In this document: one piece after another, positions 10,283 through 18,995 of the stretch
How positions within the stretch are numbered: position 1 is the stretch's first letter
Layout of the letters: each line of letters starts with the position of its first letter
Assembly (NCBI RefSeq): GCF_028748065.1
Contig: NZ_CP118166.1
Location: forward strand, 1,069,501-1,133,500
From: Hyphococcus flavus
Lineage (GTDB): Bacteria > Pseudomonadota > Alphaproteobacteria > Caulobacterales > Parvularculaceae
Direction of reading: 5' to 3'
Length of the DNA stretch: 64,000 nt
The notes under the pieces: model-generated
Seen by the model: only the letters and a program-made list of their open reading frames with translations
Database searches by the model: none
What the model was told of the DNA's origin: nothing
Program-made: the position numbers and the translations under genes

Positions 10283-10756
10283 TTGGCGGCGTTTCATGAA
10301 CAAATGCAGAACAATCAGCTCGCTTCAGACATAGCTCGTCCGGATCGGACAGTCGCGCTAACACGCGGCGTCACGCGTCTTTTTATCGATCTGGGCTTCA
10401 GTCCGCTTTGCGAATTTCGCCTCGCCAATGGCCGAAGGGCTGATGTGGCGGCGCTGGATCGGAAAGGGCGCCTAACCATCGCAGAGGTGAAATCCTGCCG
10501 CGCCGATTTCGATGTTGATGAAAAGTGGCCGGAATATCTTGAGTACTGCGATCAGTTTTATTTCGCCGTGGACCCGGCTTTTCCGCAGGACATCCTTCCA
10601 GAAACGGAAGGATTAATCATCGCAGATGAATATGGCGCCGCCATTTCACGCAACGCGGCCGAACGCCCGCTTGTGGCCGCGCGGCGCAAGGCCGTAACAC
10701 TGCGCTTTGCCCGGCAGGCGGCGCAGCGCGCGCTACTAGCGCCTTGTGAAGCTTAG
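10283..10756 (+). CDS. mmcB: MmcB-family DNA repair protein
   Basis: A 157-residue member of the alphaproteobacterial MmcB family (formerly DUF1052). The core shows a PD-(D/E)XK-like arrangement, FRLANGRRADVAAL then LTIAEVKSCRADF, with the conserved WPEYLEYCDQFYFAV segment. In Caulobacter the family acts in mitomycin-induced damage repair with the ImuABC mutagenesis proteins; that function is family knowledge. It follows the ferredoxin by 35 bp and converges on the sugar dehydrogenase with 3 bp between stop codons. No LexA box was recognised upstream. Confidence 0.88.
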   Translation: MAAFHEQMQNNQLASDIARPDRTVALTRGVTRLFIDLGFSPLCEFRLANGRRADVAALDRKGRLTIAEVKSCRADFDVDEKWPEYLEYCDQFYFAVDPAFPQDILPETEGLIIADEYGAAISRNAAERPLVAARRKAVTLRFARQAAQRALLAPCEA

Positions 10757-10759
10757 CTT

Positions 10760-11959
10760 TTATTGCGGCGTTACGCGCAGGACTTTTCCCTCCGGCGCAC
10801 CACGGCGTTCTTCCGTCGTGACATAGATGGCGCCGTCAGGACCAACTCTGACTTCGCGAATTCGTTCACCAATGAGGTAGCGTTCTTCACCAACTTCTTC
10901 ATTGCCGTCCAAAATCACGCGGTGAAGCGCTTCCCCGGAAGACGATGACATCGCGCCCACTAGCAAATCGCCATTCCAATCAGAAAAAAGCTCGCCCCGG
11001 TAAACCGCCAGACCTGACGGTGCTATGGACGGCGTCCAGTATTTAAAGGGCTGTCTTGTCCCTTCATACTCAGTAAACGGCGTAATTTTCGCGCCATTAT
11101 AGTCAATGCCATAACTTGCAAGGGGCCAGCCGTAGTTGGCGCCCGGCTCTACAATATTGATTTCATCGCCGCCACGGGGACCGTGTTCATGCTCCCAGAG
11201 AATATCGCGCTCAGCGTCATAGGCGAGCCCTTGCGGATTACGGTGACCTTTTGAATAAAGCTCCGGCAACGCACCTTCACCAAAGTCCGGATTATCAGCC
11301 GGAATAGAGCCATCCTCATTGAGACGCAGGACGGCGCCAAAACTGCTCGACATGTCCTGAGCTTTCTCTTTGTAGCGCGAGCCCTCGCCGACAGAGACAT
11401 AAAGCTTGCCATCGCCGCCCCAGACCATGCGGCCGCCAAAATGGTGACCGGTATCCTTTAGCGGCTTCGCATCATAGAGCACTTCAACATCATTCAATGA
11501 TTGCCCATCGAACCTGGCGCGAGCAACCCGTGTAGCATTAGACCCTTCCGTACCGTGAGCATAAGCAAGATACAAAAGCCCGTTCTCTTCAAAGTTTGGA
11601 TGCGGCAGAACATCATGTAGCCCGCCCTGATTATACGATAGCACCTCGGGGACGCCGGCGACGGGCGCATCAACAAGCTCACCATCACGTATGATGCGAA
11701 GACGTCCCTCACGCTCGCTCACAAGCATGGAGCCGTCCGGCAGAAACGCGATGGACCAGGGATTGACGAGGCCGTCCGCGAGCGTTTCAACGCTCAATGC
11801 AAGCTCGCCTTCCGGCGCCGGGGAAGCAAGCGTTTCTTGAAGCTCGGCATCGCCTCCGCCCTTCGCCTGCGAGGATGAAGCGACGCCATCTCCTGCAGAA
11901 CAGGACATCAATGCCGCAACGCAACACGCACAAAGAAATTTTCGGCCTGCATCAACCAT
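10760..11959 (-). CDS. Soluble aldose sugar dehydrogenase-like PQQ beta-propeller lipoprotein
   Basis: 399 residues of the glucose/sorbosone dehydrogenase family. The N-terminus is a lipoprotein signal with lipobox LMSC around residue 19, so the protein is probably anchored in the envelope. The propeller shows LPDGSMLVSEREGRLR, GGDGKLYVSVGEGS, SKGHRNPQGLAYD and HGPRGGDEINIVEPGANYGWP, the recurrent family signature that binds PQQ and calcium. It oxidises aldoses in the periplasm in characterised members; the substrate here is unknown and no PQQ synthesis genes are in the window. It stands alone, converging on mmcB. Confidence 0.9.
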   Translation of the reverse strand: MVDAGRKFLCACCVAALMSCSAGDGVASSSQAKGGGDAELQETLASPAPEGELALSVETLADGLVNPWSIAFLPDGSMLVSEREGRLRIIRDGELVDAPVAGVPEVLSYNQGGLHDVLPHPNFEENGLLYLAYAHGTEGSNATRVARARFDGQSLNDVEVLYDAKPLKDTGHHFGGRMVWGGDGKLYVSVGEGSRYKEKAQDMSSSFGAVLRLNEDGSIPADNPDFGEGALPELYSKGHRNPQGLAYDAERDILWEHEHGPRGGDEINIVEPGANYGWPLASYGIDYNGAKITPFTEYEGTRQPFKYWTPSIAPSGLAVYRGELFSDWNGDLLVGAMSSSSGEALHRVILDGNEEVGEERYLIGERIREVRVGPDGAIYVTTEERRGAPEGKVLRVTPQ

Positions 11960-12087
11960 AAAAGCGCCCTCCGGACAGATAAAACTTCGCTCTCATGGGT
12001 AGGCGCTCTAGCTAATGGGGGTCAATATTGCGCAACATCAAAAAATCGCGCAGATCGTACTCTAAGGACGGCAAACAGGTGGCGCGC

Positions 12088-12522
12088 ATGAGTATACTGA
12101 AAACAGCGATCGCATTTCTGGTGTCTTTAATCGCGACCTATGTGCTTGCAACAGGATTTTATACGCAACAGGTCATCGCCAAACAGGCTGCGATAGGCGC
12201 GGTTTATTCTCCACAGCAACAGCTTGACACCTTCATCTTAAATTTCACCGGATTGACCATTTATGGCGCGATCATCGCCATCATGCTGGCAGTCGCGTTT
12301 CTGGTCGCGTTTGGCGTCAAACGCGTTCTGAAACCGCTTTCGCCGATAGCTTATCCAGCAGCAGGTGCTGTTGGCATGCTGGCCATGCTGACGCTGGTCG
12401 AACAGCAACTCGGCGGGGGCGCAGGCATCATAGGCGGCGCGCGCGATGCGTTTGGCGTGTCATTGCAATGTCTTGCAGGCCTGATCGGCGGCATCATTTT
12501 CGCAAACTTACGCCCTCGCTAA
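12088..12522 (+). CDS. Hypothetical membrane protein, four predicted helices
   Basis: Not recognised. About 144 residues from the ATG that begins MSILKTAIAF; a longer form from a TTG at 12028 would add a charged 20-residue tail but lacks a ribosome site. Hydrophobic segments lie at roughly residues 5-25, 50-72, 85-105 and 120-140, the last two glycine-rich (AAGAVGMLAML, AGLIGGIIFA). It is 19 bp upstream of the DUF885 peptidase gene and probably co-transcribed with it. No catalytic residues stand out. Confidence 0.75.
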   Translation: MSILKTAIAFLVSLIATYVLATGFYTQQVIAKQAAIGAVYSPQQQLDTFILNFTGLTIYGAIIAIMLAVAFLVAFGVKRVLKPLSPIAYPAAGAVGMLAMLTLVEQQLGGGAGIIGGARDAFGVSLQCLAGLIGGIIFANLRPR

Positions 12523-12541
12523 TCAACGAAAGAATTCAGAC

Positions 12542-14308
12542 ATGAAAGTCAACAGACTGAACAGAACTCTAGCTGTCGCTCTCGGCTTGTTCTCGGCGAT
12601 AACTTCGGTTGCCGCGCAGCCAGCCTCAGACACTCTTCAGTCCATCATCGATGACCATTGGGCTTACAGGTTAGAGCAAAACCCTGTTTTCGCGACAACG
12701 CTTGGCGTTCGCGATTTTGATGATCAATTGGGATCGCCTTCTATTGAAACTTCGGAAAAACAATTCGCCAAAGCGCAAGAGTTTTTAGAACGGCTGGAAG
12801 CGCTCGATACTACGACGCTGACGGAAGACGAAAAAATAAACTACAAGCTCCTACTGCTCGACGTTCAAAATGATGTTGAAAGCGCTAAGTATGGCGGCAA
12901 ATACCTACTCATCAACCATCGATGGGGGCCTCATCGAACCATTGTAAGCATGGCGAACCGCCTGCCTTTTTTCACCCAAACGGATTATGAAAGCTATCTG
13001 GCGCGGCTTGAAGACAGCCCGCGTTATTTAAGCGAAGCCGCAGAAACATTACGCGCGGGTGTTGCAGCAGGGTGGACGCAACCATGCGCCCCAATGGAAG
13101 GCGCTGAAAAAACTATCCTCTATCACATTGTCGATGATGTAGAAGACAGCGTTTTGATGAAACCATTCGAAACGCAACCATCGACTATCTCGAACAGCGA
13201 CTGGAGGCGTATACGTAATCGCGCCGAAAACATTGTCGAAAGCGTTGTTATTCCTGCCTTCGCAACCTTCGCAGAATTTTATCAGGACGAGTACGCACCC
13301 GCCTGCAGAGAAAGCGTTGGCGCATCTTCATTTCCTAATGGCGAAGCGTACTACGAACATCGCGCCCGAGTGTACACAACAACCGATCAGGCCCCTGAGG
13401 ATATTCACCAAATCGGGTTGCGAGAAGTAGCGCGCATCCGCTCCGAGATGGATAAAGTAATTGAACAATCCGGCTTTGATGGCGACTTTACGGAATTCCA
13501 GGAGTTCCTGCGTACTGATCCGCAATTTTACGCAAAGACAGCCGATGAACTGGTTGCTGTTACTTCAACTATTGCAAAAAAAGCAGACGGCGCATTGCCG
13601 TCTCTCTTCACGAAGTTTCCTCGCATGCCGTATACTGTCAAACCAGTCCCGGAAGACATCGCTGAGGGAACGACAACTGCGTACTATGAACGCCCGTCGG
13701 GAGATGGCAGCCGCGCTGGCGTTTACCGCATCAATACATCGCTGCTTGAACAACGCCCGCTTTTTGAACTGGAAGCTCTTTCACTGCACGAGGCTGTGCC
13801 TGGGCATCATTTCCAGGTTGCCCTTGCACAAGAATTGACGGTCCCAAATTTCCGTAGATATGGCGGTTTTACGGCATTTACCGAAGGATGGGGCCTTTAC
13901 GCTGAAAGCTTAGGCCTTGATGCCGGGTTTTATCAGGACCCTTACTCGAATTTTGGCCGCCTCTCTTATGAGATGTGGCGGGCCAGCCGCCTCGTTGTGG
14001 ATACAGGTCTGCACATGAAGGGCTGGACGAAACAACAGGCAATCGACTTTATGGCGTCTAATACCGCCCTGTCGCTCCACAACATTGAAGCTGAAGTAAA
14101 CAGATACATTGTGAACCCGGGGCAAGCTTTGGCCTACAAGATGGGCGAATTGAAAATGCAGGAACTGCGAAAACGCGCGACGACAGCACTAGGACGAGAT
14201 TTCGATTTGCGCCGATTCAACGACGCCCTCCTTGAAAACGGCGCCGTTCCCCTGTCTGTGCTTGAGGACAACATTGATACCTGGATCGCAGATGAACTGG
14301 GAAGGTAG
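12542..14308 (+). CDS. DUF885-family exported metallopeptidase-like protein (copy 1)
   Basis: 588 residues with a cleavable signal peptide (LAVALGLFSAITSVAAQ) and the DUF885 architecture. The presumed zinc motif is LHEAVPGHHFQVALAQE, followed by FTEGWGLYAE and YEMWRASRLVVDTGLH, all hallmark segments of this family. Members are thought to be periplasmic zinc carboxypeptidase-like enzymes; no substrate is established. Two further DUF885 genes occur at 22961-24826 and 57435-59339. Unlike those, this copy has no lipobox, so it should be soluble in the periplasm. Confidence 0.92.
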   Translation: MKVNRLNRTLAVALGLFSAITSVAAQPASDTLQSIIDDHWAYRLEQNPVFATTLGVRDFDDQLGSPSIETSEKQFAKAQEFLERLEALDTTTLTEDEKINYKLLLLDVQNDVESAKYGGKYLLINHRWGPHRTIVSMANRLPFFTQTDYESYLARLEDSPRYLSEAAETLRAGVAAGWTQPCAPMEGAEKTILYHIVDDVEDSVLMKPFETQPSTISNSDWRRIRNRAENIVESVVIPAFATFAEFYQDEYAPACRESVGASSFPNGEAYYEHRARVYTTTDQAPEDIHQIGLREVARIRSEMDKVIEQSGFDGDFTEFQEFLRTDPQFYAKTADELVAVTSTIAKKADGALPSLFTKFPRMPYTVKPVPEDIAEGTTTAYYERPSGDGSRAGVYRINTSLLEQRPLFELEALSLHEAVPGHHFQVALAQELTVPNFRRYGGFTAFTEGWGLYAESLGLDAGFYQDPYSNFGRLSYEMWRASRLVVDTGLHMKGWTKQQAIDFMASNTALSLHNIEAEVNRYIVNPGQALAYKMGELKMQELRKRATTALGRDFDLRRFNDALLENGAVPLSVLEDNIDTWIADELGR

Positions 14309-14352
14309 GAACGCCTTGCTCAGATTGGTCTGAAGCTCTAGGCGTATCCGCC

Positions 14353-15750
14353 ATGCAGGACGATCTCGCAACGCTCATACGCAATACTGCCGCGCAAGTG
14401 CGCGCGCGCGATTTTATATGGGCAATCGGCATCAGCGCAGGCGTGTGCGCGGCCTTGATCGCCTCAGGCCTTGCTGATTGGCGCCTGGCATTGGTGACAT
14501 GGCTGGCGTTCATGGCCGCCCTGGCTGTTCGATACCGTTTTTCGTCCGGCCGCGTTTGGGCGGCGCCTGTTCAACGTATTGTCGAAACCGAGCTCAACGC
14601 ACAGGAAGCGGAACTGGCGCGCCTCCGAATGGTGCATGGCGTTGCCCGAGTATTGCCGGAACCGTTATTTATTCTTGATGCAGACGGTATGGTCGAGCAC
14701 GCCAACCCTGCGGCCCTCGACCTTGTTGGACTGACAGAAGTTACCGGACGTCATTTCGCCTCGGTGTTACGGGCGCCAAACGTCTTTGAAGCATCTGAAG
14801 CTGTCCTTTCAAGCCATGAGCCAGCAACAGTCGAATTTACGACCATTGGCGGCGTTGAACGCACCTGCCGTGCTTATATCGCACCGATCGAAACTGGCGC
14901 TCAACAAGATGGGAAAAACCGCACGCGCGTTCTTATATTCGTCAGGGATTTGACGACAGAACGCCGACTTGAGCAAATGCGCGCAGACTTTATCGCCAGC
15001 GCCAGCCATGAACTTAGAACGCCTTTGGCTTCAGTTATCGGTTTCATCGAAACACTGCGCGGCCATGCAAAAGACGATCCGGAGGCCCGGGAAAAGTTTT
15101 TGTCCGTGATGCAGTCGCAAGCGGAACGCATGCAACGCCTTGTGGCCGACCTGATGTCGCTGTCGCGGATTGAGTTGAATGAACATGTTCCGCCACGAGA
15201 TCGCGTTGACCTTGCTGAGCTTTCACGTGACGTAATCGAAAGCTTAGCGCCGCTCTTTGAAGCCGCCGGCGCCATTGTTGATTTCGCGCAGGAAGACGGC
15301 GTAAATACTGAAATTCGCGCTGATCGCGATGAAGTTTTCCAAGCCATTCAAAACCTGATCGACAACGCGGTTAAATATGGCGGTGATCCCGCCATGGTTA
15401 AGATCAGTGTTGGACGAGGCGCTGCGCCGACGCCGTTTGCAGACGGTCCGCCGGCGCATCGTGCTGGTGATAGCGCAGAACAGGTAGCCGCGAGATTGGG
15501 TGTTGGCATCGACAATCTCATTTACGTGCAGGTACGTGATTTTGGGCCCGGCATAGAACGCGCTGACCTGCCGCGGCTGACAGAACGGTTTTATCGGGTC
15601 AATGTGGAACGCAGCCGCAAAAGCGGCGGCACAGGACTTGGGCTTGCCATCGTCAAGCACATCATGAACCGGCATAAAGGCGGTTTTCAGATCGAAAGCC
15701 GGCTTGCGGGCGGTACTGTCTTCGCATGTCATTTTCAGCAAGCGCCATAG
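14353..15750 (+). CDS. phoR: Phosphate regulon sensor histidine kinase PhoR
   Basis: 465 residues: two membrane helices near residues 25-60, a PAS domain (LFILDADGMVEHANPAALDL), then HisKA with SASHELRTPL (phospho-acceptor His219) and the ATPase domain with QNLIDNAVKYG (N box), FGPGIERADLPRLTERFYR (G1/F) and GGTGLGLAIVKHI (G2). This is the PhoR layout. It senses phosphate status through the Pst-PhoU complex and phosphorylates PhoB. phoU and phoB follow directly, but the pst transporter genes usually found between phoR and phoU are missing here. Confidence 0.93.
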   Translation: MQDDLATLIRNTAAQVRARDFIWAIGISAGVCAALIASGLADWRLALVTWLAFMAALAVRYRFSSGRVWAAPVQRIVETELNAQEAELARLRMVHGVARVLPEPLFILDADGMVEHANPAALDLVGLTEVTGRHFASVLRAPNVFEASEAVLSSHEPATVEFTTIGGVERTCRAYIAPIETGAQQDGKNRTRVLIFVRDLTTERRLEQMRADFIASASHELRTPLASVIGFIETLRGHAKDDPEAREKFLSVMQSQAERMQRLVADLMSLSRIELNEHVPPRDRVDLAELSRDVIESLAPLFEAAGAIVDFAQEDGVNTEIRADRDEVFQAIQNLIDNAVKYGGDPAMVKISVGRGAAPTPFADGPPAHRAGDSAEQVAARLGVGIDNLIYVQVRDFGPGIERADLPRLTERFYRVNVERSRKSGGTGLGLAIVKHIMNRHKGGFQIESRLAGGTVFACHFQQAP

Positions 15751-15846
15751 TAAAAACAGGGCTTTAGGGCGCTTAGGCCTGAGGAAAATTTACAGGCGCA
15801 AAAAATGCGCCTAAAAGGGTCGGCCGACAAGAATTTGTCATAAAAA

Positions 15847-16629
15847 ATGGGCATGTACACGATCCTTCAAGCCCCTATTGCACAGGCGAACTCAACAATG
15901 GCTACCGCGGCCCCGCAATCTTCTTATCAGGCGCGTCTCGCCCTCGAAACGGCGCTTTCCCGTATGGCGGCGCAAGTGGAGAGCCAGCTTGCGAAAGCCG
16001 TCACCGCATTTGAACGCCGAGACTTGCCGGCTGCGGAAGCCATTATCGCCGCTGACGCGCGTATCGACGCCCTTGACGACCAAATCGAATTCCAGGTCAT
16101 GGAACTGTTGAAAACAGGCCCTCTCCCTGAGGAGGCGCTGCGCGAAGTCATGACTATCGGCAAATTGGCTGGCGAACTGGAACGGGTTGGGGATCTCGCC
16201 AAGAACGTCGCTAAGAGAACGCTCGTGGTTAGCCTTGAGGCGCCGGCGCGTCCGACATCTGGCGTTGCCCGCATGGGGCGGGCAAGCCTTAGACAATTTT
16301 CCGACATTTTAAATGCCTATGCAGCCCGCAATCTCGATGCGGCACGGGCCGTATGGGGCGGTGACGACGAGCTTGATGAGCTCTACAACTCGATCTTCGA
16401 AGAAATTCTGCTCGCCATGATGGACGACCCGGCGCGCGTAAACGCCTGCACCCATCTCGTGTTTACAGCCAAGAATTTTGAACGAGTGGGCGATCACGCA
16501 ACAAATATCGCCGAGGCGCTGCATTTTCTGGTGACCGGCTCGCGGCTGATGGAGCAGCGCCCTAAAGGCGATAAGACCTCGACAACGATTGTATCTCCGC
16601 CTAAGCAGTCCGGAACGGCTGGCGGGTAA
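15847..16629 (+). CDS. phoU: Phosphate signalling complex protein PhoU
   Basis: 260 residues forming the two PhoU repeats: FERRDLPAAEAIIAADARIDALDDQIE with GELERVGDLAKNVAKR, and later DELYNSIFEEIL with TAKNFERVGDHATNIAEA. The metal-binding helices E-R-V-G-D are clear in both. PhoU keeps PhoR in its phosphatase state when phosphate is plentiful. The start is uncertain: ATGs at 15847, 15853 and 15898 are all possible and none has a good ribosome site. It sits between phoR (96 bp) and phoB (16 bp). Confidence 0.93.
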   Translation: MGMYTILQAPIAQANSTMATAAPQSSYQARLALETALSRMAAQVESQLAKAVTAFERRDLPAAEAIIAADARIDALDDQIEFQVMELLKTGPLPEEALREVMTIGKLAGELERVGDLAKNVAKRTLVVSLEAPARPTSGVARMGRASLRQFSDILNAYAARNLDAARAVWGGDDELDELYNSIFEEILLAMMDDPARVNACTHLVFTAKNFERVGDHATNIAEALHFLVTGSRLMEQRPKGDKTSTTIVSPPKQSGTAGG

Positions 16630-16645
16630 CACGGGACACAACGGA

Positions 16646-17335
16646 ATGCCTGCGACGAAAGTTCTTATCGTCGAAGACGAAGATGCTCTGTCTACGCTTC
16701 TTGAATACAATCTCGCCAAGGAGAAATTCGAGGTGGCGCTCGCCATGGATGGCGAGGAAGGCCTTTTAAAGGTTGAAGAATTCGGCCCTGACATCATCAT
16801 CCTGGACTGGATGCTGCCGAAAGTATCCGGGATTGAGGTTTGTCGTCGGGTCCGGTCAAAATCAGAAACCCGGAACATTCCCATCATCATGCTCACCGCC
16901 CGCTCAGAAGAAGCGGACCGCATCAGAGGCCTGGAAACCGGCGCCGACGATTATTTGACCAAACCGTTCTCTACGAACGAGCTGATCGCGCGGGTGAAAG
17001 CGATCCTGCGCCGGATTAGGCCTGGACTCGCTGATGATACGGTTACTGTCGGCGATATCAGCATCGACCGCGTTTCCCACAAGGTGACGCGTGGCGGCAA
17101 GGATATTCACCTCGGGCCCACTGAGTTTCGATTGCTCGATCATTTGATTCAGCACCCGGGGCGCGTTTTTTCCCGTGAGCAATTGCTGAACGCCGTTTGG
17201 GGATCGGACGTCTTCGTTGAAGTCCGTACGGTTGATGTTCATATCGGCCGGCTGAGAAAAGCGCTCAACAAATACAAACAGGGCGATGCAATCAGAACCG
17301 TTCGTTCGGCCGGATACGCTCTTGATATGCGATAA
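16646..17335 (+). CDS. phoB: Phosphate regulon response regulator PhoB
   Basis: 229 residues, OmpR/PhoB class. The receiver domain has KVLIVEDEDAL and the phospho-acceptor Asp54 in ILDWMLPKVSG, then MLTARSEE and GADDYLTKPF. The winged-helix DNA-binding domain shows HLGPTEFRLLDHLIQHPGR, FSREQLLNAVWG and VDVHIGRLRKAL. The start is the ATG reading MPATKVLIV, 16 bp after phoU. A strong intrinsic terminator follows at once, so phoR-phoU-phoB is a closed transcription unit. Confidence 0.96.
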   Translation: MPATKVLIVEDEDALSTLLEYNLAKEKFEVALAMDGEEGLLKVEEFGPDIIILDWMLPKVSGIEVCRRVRSKSETRNIPIIMLTARSEEADRIRGLETGADDYLTKPFSTNELIARVKAILRRIRPGLADDTVTVGDISIDRVSHKVTRGGKDIHLGPTEFRLLDHLIQHPGRVFSREQLLNAVWGSDVFVEVRTVDVHIGRLRKALNKYKQGDAIRTVRSAGYALDMR

Positions 17336-17337
17336 TA

Positions 17338-17365
17338 AAAACCCGCCTTTCGGCGGGTTTTCTTG
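17338..17365 (+). terminator. Rho-independent terminator of phoR-phoU-phoB
   Basis: A perfect 10-bp stem AAAACCCGCC/GGCGGGTTTT with a TTTC loop starts 2 bp after the phoB stop and is followed by TCTTGTTTTA. It can work on both strands, and so may also serve gcrA, which ends at 17387 on the minus strand. Confidence 0.93.
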
Positions 17366-17386
17366 TTTTATACCAATTTAGAAAAG

Positions 17387-17890
17387 TTATCCTGCTGCGC
17401 GGCGCCGTTCGAGTTGCGCAGCAGGCCGTCTGACTTCAGTCCGATCACGGCGCTGCGGCGGTTGAAACGCCATCCGGGCATGATGCGAGCAATATGACTT
17501 TCCAACCATGGCGGGCTGACCGCAAAAGTGGAAATCATCTTTCGCCGGGTCACCGATTGGCCACTTGCACATATTGTTCTTGATCGTATTGACCGTGGTT
17601 TTATCACCAGAATCCAAAACCAGCGGCGCGATGCTGTCCGGCTCTGGAATAACGGGCCGCAACTCAGCGCGCTCGGGTTTCACGACGGTCTCTTCTTTCC
17701 TGACCGCAGTAGGAGCACAGCCGCGCTGAGGCTTTGCTGGCGTCGCGCGACCAGAAAGCCCTAATCGATGCACTTTCCCGATGACCGCGTTCCTTGTAAC
17801 GCCGCCCATTTTGTTCGCGATTTGGGCGGCCGAGAGCCCCTCCGCCCACAAGGTCTTCAAAAGCTCCACCCGCTCATCTGTCCAAGCCAT
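17387..17890 (-). CDS. gcrA: Cell cycle regulator GcrA
   Basis: 167 residues beginning MAWTDERVELLKTLW, followed by GLSAAQIANKMGGVTRNAVIGKVHRLGL, the GcrA helix-turn-helix that recognises GANTC methylated by CcrM. A variable linker rich in R, P and E leads to the zinc-like C-terminal segment CKWPIGDP ... FHFCGQP ... KSYCSHHARMAF. GcrA binds sigma70 and drives S-phase genes in alphaproteobacteria. An open frame continues upstream of the chosen ATG, but the family N-terminus is exactly MAWTDER. It is the clearest taxonomic marker in the window. Confidence 0.95.
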   Translation of the reverse strand: MAWTDERVELLKTLWAEGLSAAQIANKMGGVTRNAVIGKVHRLGLSGRATPAKPQRGCAPTAVRKEETVVKPERAELRPVIPEPDSIAPLVLDSGDKTTVNTIKNNMCKWPIGDPAKDDFHFCGQPAMVGKSYCSHHARMAFQPPQRRDRTEVRRPAAQLERRRAAG

Positions 17891-18128
17891 TTCGACCATC
17901 TCCTTCGTATCTATCGGGATTGCGCCTGCCGCATGGATGTGCTTCACAATATTTTGTGCCGTGAATATCCGCTGTCCCTACAGCGTCTAAATATAGTATC
18001 CAATAAGATCAGAAACACAACATGGCGCCTAAACAAATTTTTGCCCACCATATGTTGATAACCCGTCAGGCTTGACGGATGCCCATCAGCGGGCACACAT
18101 CGTTGCATTGCAGCAACCGGAAATTGTC

Positions 18129-18995
18129 ATGTCTGTCATCGACACCGCCCAACCCGTTGGTCATGAGCCGTCATCAAAAAGCGCCGACGCCAATTTCGGC
18201 GCACGCCGTTTCGGACGCGTGAACTGGCTTGGCCTTTGGACCCTTTATGCAAAGGAAGTCCGGCGGTTCCTGAAAGTTATTTTCCAGACCGTTGTTGCGC
18301 CGGTTATCTCAACGCTCCTGTTCCTGATCGTCTTTACGCAGGCTTTTGCAGACTCGCGCCCCGACATTAACGGCGTGCCGTTTGTTGAGTTTCTCGCGCC
18401 AGGCCTGATCATGATGGCGGTACTGACGAATGCATTCACAAACTCCGCGTCATCATTGATCATTTCAAAAGTTCAAGGATCAATTGTCGATGTGCTGATG
18501 CCGCCGCTTTCAGCAGCGGAAATCGCTGTTGCGTTTATTGCCGGGGCGGCGACGCGCGGGCTTCTGGTCGGCTTTGTGACTGCTGTCACTTGTGCATCTT
18601 TCATGTTCGCCATCGGGACGCCAATGCAAGTCCAAGCTGTATCGGCAATACTGTACTTTTCTCTTATCGCTGCGATTATTTTCGCCGCGATTGGCGTCAT
18701 CGGTGGGATATGGGCGGACAAGTTTGATCAGATGGCCGCCGTAACGAACTTTGTGATCACACCGCTGACATTTTTGTCGGGCACGTTCTATTCGATAGAG
18801 CGCCTGCCCGAACCATTTCGCACGATCAGCCATTACAACCCAGTCTATTATATGATTGACGGTTTCCGCTCAGGGTTTACCGGCGTGGCCGAAGCGCCAA
18901 TGAGCATCGGTATTGGAATCACGGTTTTTTTCGCAATACTATTTTCCGCTATCGCGTATCTGATGCTCCGGACTGGGTATAAAATCAAAGAATAG
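18129..18995 (+). CDS. ABC-2 type transporter permease
   Basis: 288 residues with about six membrane helices and the ABC-2 signature NPVYYMIDGFRSGFTG near the C-terminus; the N-terminal part has LYAKEVRRFLKVIFQTVVAPVIST. This is the NodJ/DrrB-like export permease group that moves drugs, lipids or polysaccharide through the inner membrane. Its ATPase is not adjacent: upstream is gcrA on the other strand and downstream is hslO, starting at the base after the stop. The start at MSVIDTAQP is preferred to an upstream in-frame ATG at 18072, without strong proof. Confidence 0.88.
   Translation: MSVIDTAQPVGHEPSSKSADANFGARRFGRVNWLGLWTLYAKEVRRFLKVIFQTVVAPVISTLLFLIVFTQAFADSRPDINGVPFVEFLAPGLIMMAVLTNAFTNSASSLIISKVQGSIVDVLMPPLSAAEIAVAFIAGAATRGLLVGFVTAVTCASFMFAIGTPMQVQAVSAILYFSLIAAIIFAAIGVIGGIWADKFDQMAAVTNFVITPLTFLSGTFYSIERLPEPFRTISHYNPVYYMIDGFRSGFTGVAEAPMSIGIGITVFFAILFSAIAYLMLRTGYKIKE

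Noticed and set aside
15794-15812. AGGCGCA/TGCGCCT hairpin before phoU
   Set aside because: Perfect 7-bp stem but followed by AAAAGGG instead of T residues on the plus strand, and inside the phoR-phoU unit; no clear regulatory role.
15831-15860. Possible Pho box before phoU
   Set aside because: Only one TTGTCAT half-site is visible; the second repeat at the right spacing is missing.
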